Shown here: positions 1-6,521 of the stretch, piece after piece
How the letters are laid out: each line of letters starts with the position of its first letter
How positions within the stretch are numbered: the first letter of the stretch is position 1
NCBI GenBank assembly: GCA_038329645.1
Contig: JBBQNG010000001.1
Span: forward strand, 14,099-78,098
Direction of reading: 5' to 3'
Source: SZAS-79 sp038329645
Lineage (GTDB): Bacteria; Pseudomonadota; Gammaproteobacteria; Burkholderiales; SG8-39
DNA length: 64,000 bases
Position numbers and translations under genes: made by a program
Notes under the pieces: model-generated
Told to the model about the DNA's origin: nothing
What the model saw: only the letters and a program-made list of their open reading frames with translations
The model's database searches: none

Positions 1-505
1 GATTCGCGAACGGGAGGTCATGGAGCACGCGATCGCCTTCGCCGAGACCGGCCACCTTGCTCTGGGCACGCTGCACGCCAACAACTCCAACCAGGCGCTG
101 GACCGGATCATCAACTTCTTCCCCGAGGAGCGCCGCCACCAGCTGCTGATGGACTTGTCCCTCAACCTCAAGGCGGTGGTGTCGCAGCGCCTGATCCCGG
201 TGAAGGAAGGCAAGGGGCGGGCCGCCGCGGTCGAAGTGCTGCTCAACTCGCCGCTGATCGCCGACCTGATTTTCAAGGGCGAGGTCACCGGCATCAAGGA
301 GATCATGAAAAAGTCGAAGGAGCTTGGCATGCAGACCTTCGACCAGGCCCTGTTCAACCTGCACGAGGAAGACCGCATCAGCTACGAGGATGCGCTGCGC
401 TTCGCCGATTCGACCAACGAAGTGCGCCTCAACATCAAGCTCAACGGCAAGGGCTCGAAGAGCCGGGACCTCAACGAAGGCATCGCCCACCTGGACATCG
501 TCTAA
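1..505 (+). CDS. pilU: PilT/PilU-family twitching motility ATPase, C-terminal part (PilU-like)
   Basis: The frame is open from base 2, so the start lies outside the window. The visible ~167 residues are the C-terminal part of a secretion-superfamily hexameric ATPase that powers type IV pilus retraction at the inner membrane. The segment ETGHLALGTLHANNSNQALD followed by RIINFFPEERR carries the conserved His box (TLHANN). The ANNSNQ wording is typical of PilU; PilT usually reads TLHTNSA. The C-terminal IKEIMKKSKELGMQTFDQAL helix region is also characteristic. The pilGHIJ-chpA operon at the other end of the window would control the same machine. PilT versus PilU rests on motif wording only. Confidence 0.88.
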   Translation, partial: IREREVMEHAIAFAETGHLALGTLHANNSNQALDRIINFFPEERRHQLLMDLSLNLKAVVSQRLIPVKEGKGRAAAVEVLLNSPLIADLIFKGEVTGIKEIMKKSKELGMQTFDQALFNLHEEDRISYEDALRFADSTNEVRLNIKLNGKGSKSRDLNEGIAHLDIV

Positions 506-521
506 GGCGCATCGCCGGGTG

Positions 522-563
522 GGGCGCGAGCGCCCGCAACGGGCCGTATAACAAAAGTGTTAT
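522..563. other. two short dyads between pilU and the next gene
   Basis: GGGCGC-GA-GCGCCC (522-535) and ATAACA-AAAG-TGTTAT (548-563) are perfect short inverted repeats just after the pilU stop. Neither is followed by a clear T-run. They may form a weak terminator or processing element; no function is proven. Confidence 0.3.
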
Positions 564-638
564 CCGAATTGGCTTGGGGACCGCTCCCGGAGCCATTCTT
601 GCAAAACAAATCTGTGAAATTGTGAAGGAAACACCCGC

Positions 639-917
639 ATGAAGAAGACCGACCTGGAGAAATTGCAGGGCCTGCGCCTGAAGCCCCAGCCCGGCGCCGC
701 CGGCGCCGCGGGGCAATTCGGCAAGGAGGCGCCGGCGGTGCCCAGCCGGCGCGAGCAGCGCGATATCGACCGCGCGGCCGGTCTGGTGCCGTTCGCGGTC
801 AAGCTGAACGAGGCGCTGGTCGCCAAGCTGCACGCGCTCGCCGAGAAGCGCGAGGGGAACCTCAACGACGTCGTCGCCGAGCTGCTCAAGAAAGGCATGG
901 AGAGCAAGGCCAAGTAG
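639..917 (+). CDS. small ribbon-helix-helix-like conserved protein
   Basis: A 92-residue basic protein. Residues 1-50 are Gly/Ala/Pro-rich and probably disordered. Residues 50-90 (VPFAVKLNEALVAKLHALAE, then a helix LNDVVAELLKKGME) read as one beta-strand plus two helices, the pattern of an Arc/MetJ-type ribbon-helix-helix DNA-binding unit. The start is the ATG at 639, preceded by AAGGAA. Similar small proteins occur in other betaproteobacteria, but I know of no assigned function. It lies 5 bp before arfB in the same direction and is probably co-transcribed. It could be a small regulator; the fold assignment is inference from the pattern. Confidence 0.7.
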   Translation: MKKTDLEKLQGLRLKPQPGAAGAAGQFGKEAPAVPSRREQRDIDRAAGLVPFAVKLNEALVAKLHALAEKREGNLNDVVAELLKKGMESKAK

Positions 918-922
918 ACGCC

Positions 923-1330
923 ATGCCCGCCGCGGACATCGTCATCTCGGAAGCGGAAGTCGAGATCACCGCGGTGCGCGCGCAGGGCGCCGGCGGCCAG
1001 AACGTAAACAAAGTCTCAAACGCGATCCACCTGCGGTTCGACGTCCGCGCCTCTTCCCTCCCTGACGCGGTCAAGGAGCGCCTCCTCAGGCTGTCCGACC
1101 AGCGCCTCACGCGCACCGGCGTGGTGGTGATCAAGGCGCAGCAGCACCGCAGCCAGGACATGAACCGCGCGGAGGCCATGGCGCGCCTCCACGAGCTGGT
1201 GCAAAGCGCAGCCTTCGTCCCCAAGAAGCGCCGGCCGACCAAGCCCAGCCGCAGCGCGAAAAAGAAGCGGGTCGAAGGAAAAGTCCTGCGCGGGCGAATC
1301 AAGGCGCTGCGTGGCAAGGTCGTCGACTGA
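923..1330 (+). CDS. arfB: alternative ribosome-rescue peptidyl-tRNA hydrolase ArfB (YaeJ)
   Basis: A 135-residue release-factor-like protein. The catalytic GGQ motif sits at residues 24-26 in GAGGQNVNKV and is followed by the RF-1 domain signature (HRSQDMNRAEA). The C-terminal tail from about residue 97 is very rich in Lys and Arg, as expected for the segment that inserts into the empty mRNA channel of stalled ribosomes. The protein hydrolyses peptidyl-tRNA on ribosomes lacking a stop codon. Its length matches the family (~140 aa), which excludes full-length RF1 and RF2. It follows the small RHH-like gene by 5 bp. Confidence 0.92.
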   Translation: MPAADIVISEAEVEITAVRAQGAGGQNVNKVSNAIHLRFDVRASSLPDAVKERLLRLSDQRLTRTGVVVIKAQQHRSQDMNRAEAMARLHELVQSAAFVPKKRRPTKPSRSAKKKRVEGKVLRGRIKALRGKVVD

Positions 1331-1540
1331 GATTTCTTCCGTTTTCGCGCGAGCCGCCTTGGCTCTGCGAGACACGAAACCGAAGTCCCTATCGGATCAG
1401 AAGTTTGTTGCGTTTGGCGCCGGGTAACCCGGGGACTGCGTCATCGCTCGACACACCAACGTTTTGATTTCTAGCGAAGTTGACGACGGCCTCGAATGGG
1501 CGCGACCATGCTATCCGTCGCCCTACAACGGGTATTGCAC

Positions 1541-1547
1541 GTTAGCC
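1541..1547 (+). other. GTTAGCC core site at left edge of cassette array
   Basis: GTTAGCC is identical to the R' core of the complete attC at 2432-2438 and also follows AC. It lies 16 bp before the methyltransferase start. No convincing GGCTAAC partner arm is found upstream (only GGGTAAC near 1421), so this is either the 3' half of a decayed attC or a recombined target site. Confidence 0.45.
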
Positions 1548-1563
1548 GTCTAGGAGGATTGCG

Positions 1564-2367
1564 ATGACAACCAATACCGGAGCACAGCTGCGCGCGCTGT
1601 ACGAGCAGGAAGGCGGCGTTGCGAGCATCTTCTCGGAGAAGGTCGCTGACTACGTGTCTTCCCGCCCCGACTATCCCGATGCACTGTTTGACATGCTCAA
1701 AGTTACGTGCAATCTAGGTCAGGGTGCCGTGGTCGTCGACGTAGGGGCCGGAACGGGTCTTCTCACGCGCGGCTTGTTACTGCGCAGCTACTCGGTTGTG
1801 GCTATTGAGCCGAACCATGCTATGCGCAAGGCTGCAGATCACCTCCTAGCAGCATTCACGGGCTACAGCAGCGCAGATGGATCAGCCGAGAGACTTCCCG
1901 TTGGGAACTCATCGGCAGACCTCATCACAGCCGCGCATGCGTTTCACTGGTTTGAGGTTGAGGCAGCAAAGCTTGAGAGCCTTCGCGTCCTTCGCCCCAG
2001 CGGACAAGTCGCCCTCATTTGGAACGATCGGCTGAAATCGGACCCATTTCATAAAGCACTAGACGCCGTGCTCTCTGAATACGGAGGGGCGAAGCGCGGG
2101 GCGCTTGTGGCCCATGAGGAACGCGGAGATATTCCGGCCTTCTTTGGGAAAGCCCAGCCAAACGAATACGTCTGGCCGCACCATCACACTATCGACGAGG
2201 CTGGTCTGTTGAGTCTGGTTTTCTCCCGCTCCTACATGCCAATCCGTGATTCGGTCGCAGGAAATGCGGCGGCAAACAAATTGCGCGAACTATACGGACG
2301 GTTCTCCTCTCAGAGCGGCTTAACAGTGCCGTACACCACCGTTGCGTATGTTGGGCGGCCCAGATGA
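1564..2367 (+). CDS. class I SAM-dependent methyltransferase (cassette gene)
   Basis: A 267-residue protein with a Rossmann methyltransferase core. Motif I is VVDVGAGTGLLTRG (about residues 58-71), an acidic residue follows in VVAIEPN, and the Methyltransf_11-type AHAFHWFE and LRPSGQVALIWND segments come next. The substrate cannot be told from sequence; small-molecule methylation is usual for this subfamily. The start is the ATG at 1564 behind AGGAGG (1552-1557). The stop lies 7 bp before an attC site, the expected geometry of an integron cassette. Codon use is less GC-biased than in the flanking core genes, which supports transfer. Confidence 0.85.
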   Translation: MTTNTGAQLRALYEQEGGVASIFSEKVADYVSSRPDYPDALFDMLKVTCNLGQGAVVVDVGAGTGLLTRGLLLRSYSVVAIEPNHAMRKAADHLLAAFTGYSSADGSAERLPVGNSSADLITAAHAFHWFEVEAAKLESLRVLRPSGQVALIWNDRLKSDPFHKALDAVLSEYGGAKRGALVAHEERGDIPAFFGKAQPNEYVWPHHHTIDEAGLLSLVFSRSYMPIRDSVAGNAAANKLRELYGRFSSQSGLTVPYTTVAYVGRPR

Positions 2368-2374
2368 CGGCGAC

Positions 2375-2438
2375 GGCTAACCGCCGCGTCTACTCGGACG
2401 CGCGAAATGCCGCGCGCCGGTAACGCGGGACGTTAGCC
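2375..2438 (+). other. integron attC recombination site (complete, 64 bp)
   Basis: The outer arms GGCTAAC (2375-2381) and GTTAGCC (2432-2438) are exact reverse complements. The inner arms CCGCGT (2384-2389) and ACGCGG (2423-2428) pair after unequal spacers. The apical stem CGG-CGCGCG pairs with CGCGCG-CCG, leaving A2398 unpaired, around the loop AAATGC. Nested arms, a spacer and an extrahelical base are the hallmarks of a folded attC bottom strand. The core deviates slightly from the RYYYAAC/GTTRRRY consensus. Confidence 0.8.
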
Positions 2439-2469
2439 TTCAGTGAGAGAGTCGTTGTAATCTTCGACA

Positions 2470-2955
2470 ATGCCAGCCTCCGTCTACATCGAATCGTCTG
2501 TCATCAGCTACCTCACGGCCCTTCCAAGCCGAGATGTTGTTGCGGCGAGCCGGCAGGCGATCACAATCGACTGGTGGCGAGAGAATCGGCGTCGCTTTGA
2601 GGTCTACGTTTCGGCCTTGGTACTGGAATAACTCTCTGGAGGTGACGCGGCGGCCGCCGCGGCTCGGCTAGAGGCCGTGGCTGGCATCCCAAGCCTTGAA
2701 ATCGGCCCTGAGGCCGTTTCGCTAGCGGAGGCCTTATTGGCAGCTGGAGCCGTACCAGCCAACAGCCAGCGCGACGCGCTCCACATTGCGATAGCAGCGA
2801 CTCAAGGAACAGACTATCTGCTGACGTGGAATTTTCGGCACATCAACAATGCAGAGACACGAGGCCTCATTGCAGAGGTCGTTGCTGAGCAAGGATTGGC
2901 GTGTCCAAGCCTATGCTCGCCTGAGGAACTCGGAGGTGGCATCGATGCAACTTGA
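2470..2955 (+). pseudogene. PIN-domain (VapC-like) toxin interrupted by an in-frame TAA
   Basis: Reading from the ATG at 2470 gives a PIN-family ribonuclease toxin of 161 codons. VYIESSVISYL is the first strand with the family's acidic residue. It is followed by WWRENRRRFEVYVSALVLE, then DALHIAIAAT and DYLLTWNFRHI with the C-terminal acidic pocket. The frame is intact except for TAA at 2629-2631, where related proteins usually have a sense codon after the VLE segment. The second half alone (from 2677) lacks the first catalytic strand. The gene overlaps its small downstream partner by 11 bp. It is probably inactive unless the stop is read through, recoded or a sequencing error. Confidence 0.8.
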
Positions 2956-3118
2956 TCCAATCGTTGAGGAAATGCGACAGTACGGGCACGCCTTTGCCAA
3001 ACGCCACAAGAATGACCTAGCGGCAATGTGCAAGGCTCTTCGAGAGAAAGAGGTGCAAAGTGGCCGTCCTGTTGTCAGCCGGCCCGCTCGGCGGTTACCT
3101 GCGCGCGCTGCAGGCTAA
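2945..3118 (+). CDS. small partner (antitoxin-like) of the PIN toxin
   Basis: A 57-residue protein starting MQLDPIVEEMRQYGHAFAKR and continuing with DLAAMCKALREKEVQSGRPV and a basic, Pro/Arg-rich tail. The DPIVEE opening and the ExSGRxVV ending match the small genes that regularly follow this PIN family, so it is read as the cognate antitoxin. That role is inference from pairing. It overlaps the toxin by 11 bp, and its TAA stop lies inside the GGCTAAC core of the next attC. The ATG at 2945 is preferred to an upstream in-frame start at 2849, which would lie inside the toxin. Confidence 0.6.
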   Translation: MQLDPIVEEMRQYGHAFAKRHKNDLAAMCKALREKEVQSGRPVVSRPARRLPARAAG

Positions 3119-3196
3119 CCACACGTTGCACCCGACGTCTCTTTCTTTACGGCTTTGCCGCTCCGGCAGGGCCGCAGGTGAACGTGAACATAAAGC
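3113..3196 (+). other. degenerate attC-like site
   Basis: GGCTAAC (3113-3119) is followed by TTGCACCCGAC (3125-3135). On the far side GGTGAACGTGAAC (3177-3189) provides the matching left arm. In between, GGCTTTGCCG and CGGCAGGGCC can fold. The expected terminal GTTAGCC at 3190 reads ATAAAGC, so the right core appears mutated or replaced. The general layout is that of an attC; recombination competence is doubtful. Confidence 0.5.
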
Positions 3197-3294
3197 GTCC
3201 CAAGACCCCGCAAACCCGGCTCTGCGGACAGACCGAGTCCTAAACTTGTGGCGAGCTTCCTGATCTGAATACGCCGCACACCACGGAGGCAGCG

Positions 3295-3522
3295 ATGTCA
3301 ACAACGCTCGAAGCTCTACAAGCTGAGGTTCTACGCCTATCTCCAAGCGACAGAGCGCGGTTACTTGATCGATTGATCGCGAGCCTGGACGTCGATGCAC
3401 AGGCAGAAGCCGCCTGGGATGCGGTGGCGGACGAACGAGAAGGACAACTGCAGTCAGGTGCCGCACAGACGGTGTCTTTGGACGTCGCAATAGCGAGACT
3501 GGAAACGCGTTTCCCCGGGTGA
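3295..3522 (+). CDS. addiction module antitoxin component (TIGR02574/PF09720 type)
   Basis: A 75-residue acidic protein. MSTTLEALQAEVLRLSPSDR followed by ARLLDRLIASLD and EAAWDAVADERE is the usual pattern of putative addiction module proteins that pair with ParE/RelE toxins. The start is the ATG at 3295, about 6 bp after GGAGG. Its TGA overlaps the GTG of the next ORF (GTGA), so translation is coupled. The partner toxin is truncated, so this antitoxin may be an orphan. Confidence 0.8.
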   Translation: MSTTLEALQAEVLRLSPSDRARLLDRLIASLDVDAQAEAAWDAVADEREGQLQSGAAQTVSLDVAIARLETRFPG

Positions 3523-3938
3523 AGGTCACGCTTCACCCGGGCGCGGAAAAGGACATTGAAGAAGCGGCTGCCTTCTACGAACGCGAAGGTTCTGCCATCC
3601 TTGCCGCAAGGTTCGTCGCCGAATTCAAGAGACTTGCGGGCCTTGTCATCCAACAGCCTGGAATCGGATCACCGCGCTCGAAGGGTCGCCGTGACGGGCC
3701 CAAACTTATGGTGATCAAAGGCATTCCCATGTGGTCATGCCCACATTGTGGCGAGTCGTACTTTACTGCACAGACCATGCACGAAATCGAGCGAATCAAG
3801 ACGTTCTGGAAGTCCATCGCGACCGATCGCTCGGTTCCGGTGGCCGAGTTCCGGGAGTTGCGCGCCGGTACGCTCGCGCTCCGGCACGCACCCGTAGCTT
3901 CCCACGACTCGTCTGCCGATATAAAGTTCAACTTCTAA
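3519..3938 (+). pseudogene. chimeric ORF: ParE toxin N-terminus joined to MqsA/YgiT antitoxin C-terminus
   Basis: A 139-codon ORF with a GTG start. Residues 1 to about 58 (KVTLHPGAEKDIEEAAAFYE to IGSPRSKGRR) match the first two thirds of a ParE/RelE toxin. Instead of the expected final beta-strands, the frame continues as LMVIKGIPMWSCPHCGESYF and TAQTMHEIERI, the second half of a YgiT-type zinc-finger MqsA antitoxin with one CPHC knuckle. The MqsA N-terminus and the ParE C-terminus are both missing. The junction lies near 3690-3700. This looks like a deletion that fused two toxin-antitoxin cassettes. Toxin activity is unlikely; the tail after about residue 110 resembles nothing I recognise. 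Confidence 0.7.
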
Positions 3939-4018
3939 AACATAAGAACGGCTTCTGGAGCGGTTTGTAGGACAGTACGATTTCCGAATTTGGAAAGCCA
4001 GCCGGTGCCAAAAACTGG

Positions 4019-5167
4019 CTACTTCCGGTTCGACCCCGCCACCACCACGAACTCGAACAGCCGGCACTCGAGCGCGCCGTTGAACAGGGGCACACGGCGG
4101 CTGGGCGACAACCGGATCATCTTCGCCATGCGCAGGTCGGAGGTGAAGAAATGGCACCGCCAGCCGGCAAAGCGCTGCTTCAGCGCGTTGCCAAGCTGCG
4201 GGTAGAAGGCGGCGAGCTCGTCGGCGTCCGACAACCGCTCGCCGTACGGCGGATTGGCCACCATCACACCCTCAGGCGCCGGCGGGTCGACGCGAAGGAT
4301 GTCCGCGCGCTGCAGCTTCACCAGGCCGAAGAAGCCGGCCGCCATCAGGTTCTTCTTCGCACTGTCCACCGCGCGCTGCTCGATGTCGCTGCCGAACAGC
4401 GCCGGCCGGATCTTGTTGCGCGGCGGGCGGCCGTCCTTGACCCGGTTCCACGACTTCAGATCGAAGGCGGCCAGCTTCTCGAAGGCGAAATTCCTGCCCG
4501 CACCAGGCGGCTCGTTCAGGGCCATGGCGGCGGCTTCGATCAAAAGCGTGCCGCCCCCGCACATCGGATCGAACAGCGGCTCGTCGAATTTCCAGCCGGT
4601 GAGCATTACGATTCCCGCGGCGAGGTTCTCGCGCAGTGGTGCCTCGACCGCCGCGCGCCGCCATCCGCGCTTGAACAGGGGCTCACCCGAGGTGTCGAGA
4701 TAGAAGGTGCCCTTGGCGTGCTCAAGAAAGCAGTGCACGCGCACATCGGGCGTCAGGCGCTCGATGTTGGGGCGACTGCCGACATCGTCACGGAACCGGT
4801 CGCAGACTGCATCCTTCACTCGCAGGGTCGTGAAATCGAGGCTCTTGAGCGGGCTTTTGATCGCAGTGAGGTTGACCCGCAGCGTGCGGTCGACGGAAAA
4901 GTGCTTCGACCAGGGAATCGCACGCGCGGCGGCGTAGACGTCTTCCTCGGTGGCGTAGCCAAAGCCGCCGATGCGCCACAGAACGCGCGAGGCAATGCGA
5001 GAGTGAAAGTTGGCGGCATAGCAGGTTTCCCACGAGCCTTCGAAGGCCACGCCGCCGGCCGCCGGCGTCACCGCCTGCGCGCCGAGCGTGCGCAACTCGT
5101 CGGCCAGCAGGCCTTCCAGGCCGCGGGGGCTGCTGGCAAAAAACGATTCAGAAGGGTTTGACGACAA
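4019..5167 (-). CDS. rlmL: THUMP-domain class I SAM RNA methyltransferase (RlmL/YcbY N-terminal type)
   Basis: A 382-residue protein that probably methylates a guanine N2 in 23S rRNA. The N-terminal THUMP region begins FFASSPRGLEGLLADELRTLG. The methyltransferase core contains FDPMCGGGTLLIEAAA and the catalytic NPPY motif in VANPPYGERL. The length corresponds to stand-alone RlmL without the RlmK half found in E. coli. The start is read as TTG at 5165-5167, because the domain begins immediately and no ATG is near. It overlaps the 3' end of hemJ by 20 bp, so the two may be coupled. Its stop borders the cassette island. Confidence 0.85.
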   Translation of the reverse strand: MSSNPSESFFASSPRGLEGLLADELRTLGAQAVTPAAGGVAFEGSWETCYAANFHSRIASRVLWRIGGFGYATEEDVYAAARAIPWSKHFSVDRTLRVNLTAIKSPLKSLDFTTLRVKDAVCDRFRDDVGSRPNIERLTPDVRVHCFLEHAKGTFYLDTSGEPLFKRGWRRAAVEAPLRENLAAGIVMLTGWKFDEPLFDPMCGGGTLLIEAAAMALNEPPGAGRNFAFEKLAAFDLKSWNRVKDGRPPRNKIRPALFGSDIEQRAVDSAKKNLMAAGFFGLVKLQRADILRVDPPAPEGVMVANPPYGERLSDADELAAFYPQLGNALKQRFAGWRCHFFTSDLRMAKMIRLSPSRRVPLFNGALECRLFEFVVVAGSNRK

Positions 5168-5561
5168 CCAGGATCACAATCGAGAAAAGGACAAACACCG
5201 GAAACTCGTTGAACCAGCGGAACCACACGTGGCTGCGCGTGTTGCGGTCATGCCTGAAATCGACCAGCAGCTTGCCGCACCACGCGTGATAGGCGACCAG
5301 CACGGTTACGAGAGCCACTTTCGCGTGCAGCCAGCCGCCCGAGATTCCCCAGCCGAGCCACAACCACATCCCGAAAGCGATTGTGAGCGCCGCGCCGGGC
5401 GTCATGATGCCGAAGAAGAGCTTCCTCTCCATGACCTTGAAGCGCTCGATCGATACGCGGTCGCTGGCCTGCGCGTGGTACACGAACAGGCGCGGCAGGT
5501 AGAACAGCCCCGCGAACCAAGTCACCATGAATATGATGTGGAGCGCCTTTACCCAGAGCAT
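5148..5561 (-). CDS. hemJ: protoporphyrinogen oxidase HemJ / CopD-family membrane protein
   Basis: A 137-residue integral membrane protein with about four membrane segments. It starts MLWVKALHIIFMVTWFAGLF, carries LPRLFVYHA, ends in a long hydrophobic helix (VFVLFSIVILVVV) and has the conserved MERKLFFGIMTPG segment. These are typical of HemJ, which oxidises protoporphyrinogen IX to protoporphyrin IX in haem synthesis using a haem cofactor. The first-helix His and a later Lys (HAKVALV) are in the expected places. It lies upstream of rlmL on the same strand and overlaps it. Confidence 0.85.
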   Translation of the reverse strand: MLWVKALHIIFMVTWFAGLFYLPRLFVYHAQASDRVSIERFKVMERKLFFGIMTPGAALTIAFGMWLWLGWGISGGWLHAKVALVTVLVAYHAWCGKLLVDFRHDRNTRSHVWFRWFNEFPVFVLFSIVILVVVKPF

Positions 5562-5574
5562 GGGAGCCTCGCGC

Positions 5575-6183
5575 TCAACGCCCGCGCCAGTTGGACTGCA
5601 CGATCGAGCGCAGGATGTTCAGCTTCTGGTGGAAAAAATGGTCCGCGCTTGGAACCACGATGACCGGCAGCTCCTGCGGGCGCGCCCAGTCGAGCACGTC
5701 GGCAAGGGGCACGGTCTCGTCGACTTCGCCGTGGATCACCATCGTTTCTTTTGGCACCGGGCGGGCATCGAAGCGCTTTACCGCCACGCCAACCAGGACC
5801 ATGCGTTCCGGCGCGACCCGCTGCGCGAGGTGTGTCTGCACGAATGAACCGAAGGAAAATCCCGCAAGCACAGGCGGCGCATCCCCGAACTGTGCCTGCG
5901 CCCACGCGAGCACCGCGACCATGTCCTGCAGCTCGCCAACCCCCGCGTCATGCACCCCTTCGGTGGCGCCCACGCCGCGGAAATTGGGGCGCACCGCCGC
6001 GTAGCCCAGCTCGAGGAAACTCTTCGCCAGCGTCTGCACCACCTTGTTGTCCAGCGTGCCGCCGAAAAGCGGGTGGGGATGCGCGATCAGCGCAACGCCG
6101 CGGTGGTTTTCCGGCACGTCGACGGCGCACTCGATGCGCCCGATCGGCCCGTCGACCAGTTCGCGGCGCGTGGAAGCGCGCAT
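5575..6183 (-). CDS. alpha/beta hydrolase
   Basis: A 202-residue cytoplasmic hydrolase of the small alpha/beta fold. IAHPHPLFGGTLDNKVV is the oxyanion-loop region, GFSFGS holds the nucleophile Ser, HGEVDETVPLADVL the acid Asp, and PSADHFFHQ the catalytic His. Proteins of this type are often annotated as dienelactone-hydrolase-like; no substrate is evident. The start ATG at 6181-6183 overlaps the stop of the ferredoxin gene (TGATG), so I prefer it to the longer frame opening at 6327. Translation is coupled to the ferredoxin. Confidence 0.82.
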   Translation of the reverse strand: MRASTRRELVDGPIGRIECAVDVPENHRGVALIAHPHPLFGGTLDNKVVQTLAKSFLELGYAAVRPNFRGVGATEGVHDAGVGELQDMVAVLAWAQAQFGDAPPVLAGFSFGSFVQTHLAQRVAPERMVLVGVAVKRFDARPVPKETMVIHGEVDETVPLADVLDWARPQELPVIVVPSADHFFHQKLNILRSIVQSNWRGR

Positions 6184-6491
6184 CAGATCCTGAGGCGCTC
6201 GACGACCCGCCCGTGCCTGACGTGCTCTTCGATGATCTCGTCGATGTCGTCGCGGTCCACGTAGGTGTACCAGACGCCTTCGGGATAGACGACGATCACG
6301 GGGCCTTCCTCGCATCGATCGAGGCACCCTGCCTGGTTGATGCGGACCTTGCCGGCGCCAGCGAGGCCGAGTTCCTTGACCCGCTTCTTTGCGTAGTCGC
6401 GAAGCTCGGATGCGCCCTTGGCATTGCAGGACTCACGCGTTGCGTCGCGCTGGTTGCAGCAGAAAAAGACATGCCGCTCGTAGTAGGACAT
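6183..6491 (-). CDS. (2Fe-2S) thioredoxin-like ferredoxin
   Basis: A 102-residue protein. The cysteines fall in FFCCNQRDATRESCNAKG and GCLDRCEEGPVIVVYP, the spacing of the thioredoxin-like [2Fe-2S] ferredoxin family (NuoE/Shethna type). It probably acts as a small cytoplasmic electron carrier; the partner is unknown. The ATG at 6489-6491 is preferred to a TTG five codons upstream. It shares one base with the next gene's start, so it is co-translated with the hydrolase. Confidence 0.85.
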   Translation of the reverse strand: MSYYERHVFFCCNQRDATRESCNAKGASELRDYAKKRVKELGLAGAGKVRINQAGCLDRCEEGPVIVVYPEGVWYTYVDRDDIDEIIEEHVRHGRVVERLRI

Positions 6492-6521
6492 GGAGGCGCC
6501 GCTCAAAAGGAAGGCGCCATT

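Larger units (their letters stand above)
1541..3938 (+). mobile_element. integron-type gene cassette array without integrase (CALIN-like)
   Basis: The segment between arfB and rlmL has visibly less GC-biased third codon positions than its neighbours and contains only typical cassette cargo on one strand. The pattern is GTTAGCC (1541), methyltransferase, full attC (2375-2438), PIN toxin plus small partner, degenerate attC (3113-3196), antitoxin plus toxin remnant. Each ORF starts shortly after a GTTAGCC-type site or ends just before or inside the next GGCTAAC. No intI is present in the window. The left edge is inferred from the lone GTTAGCC and the right edge from the last cargo ORF; neither is proven. 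Confidence 0.65.

Noticed and set aside
1415..1547. full attC ending at the first GTTAGCC
   Set aside because: The only upstream partner is GGGTAAC near 1421 and the inner arms do not pair, so a complete site is not supported.
3939..4018. terminal attC after the last cassette
   Set aside because: No GGCTAAC/GTTAGCC pair is found; only a weak AGCCAG...CTGGCT repeat that might belong to rlmL termination.
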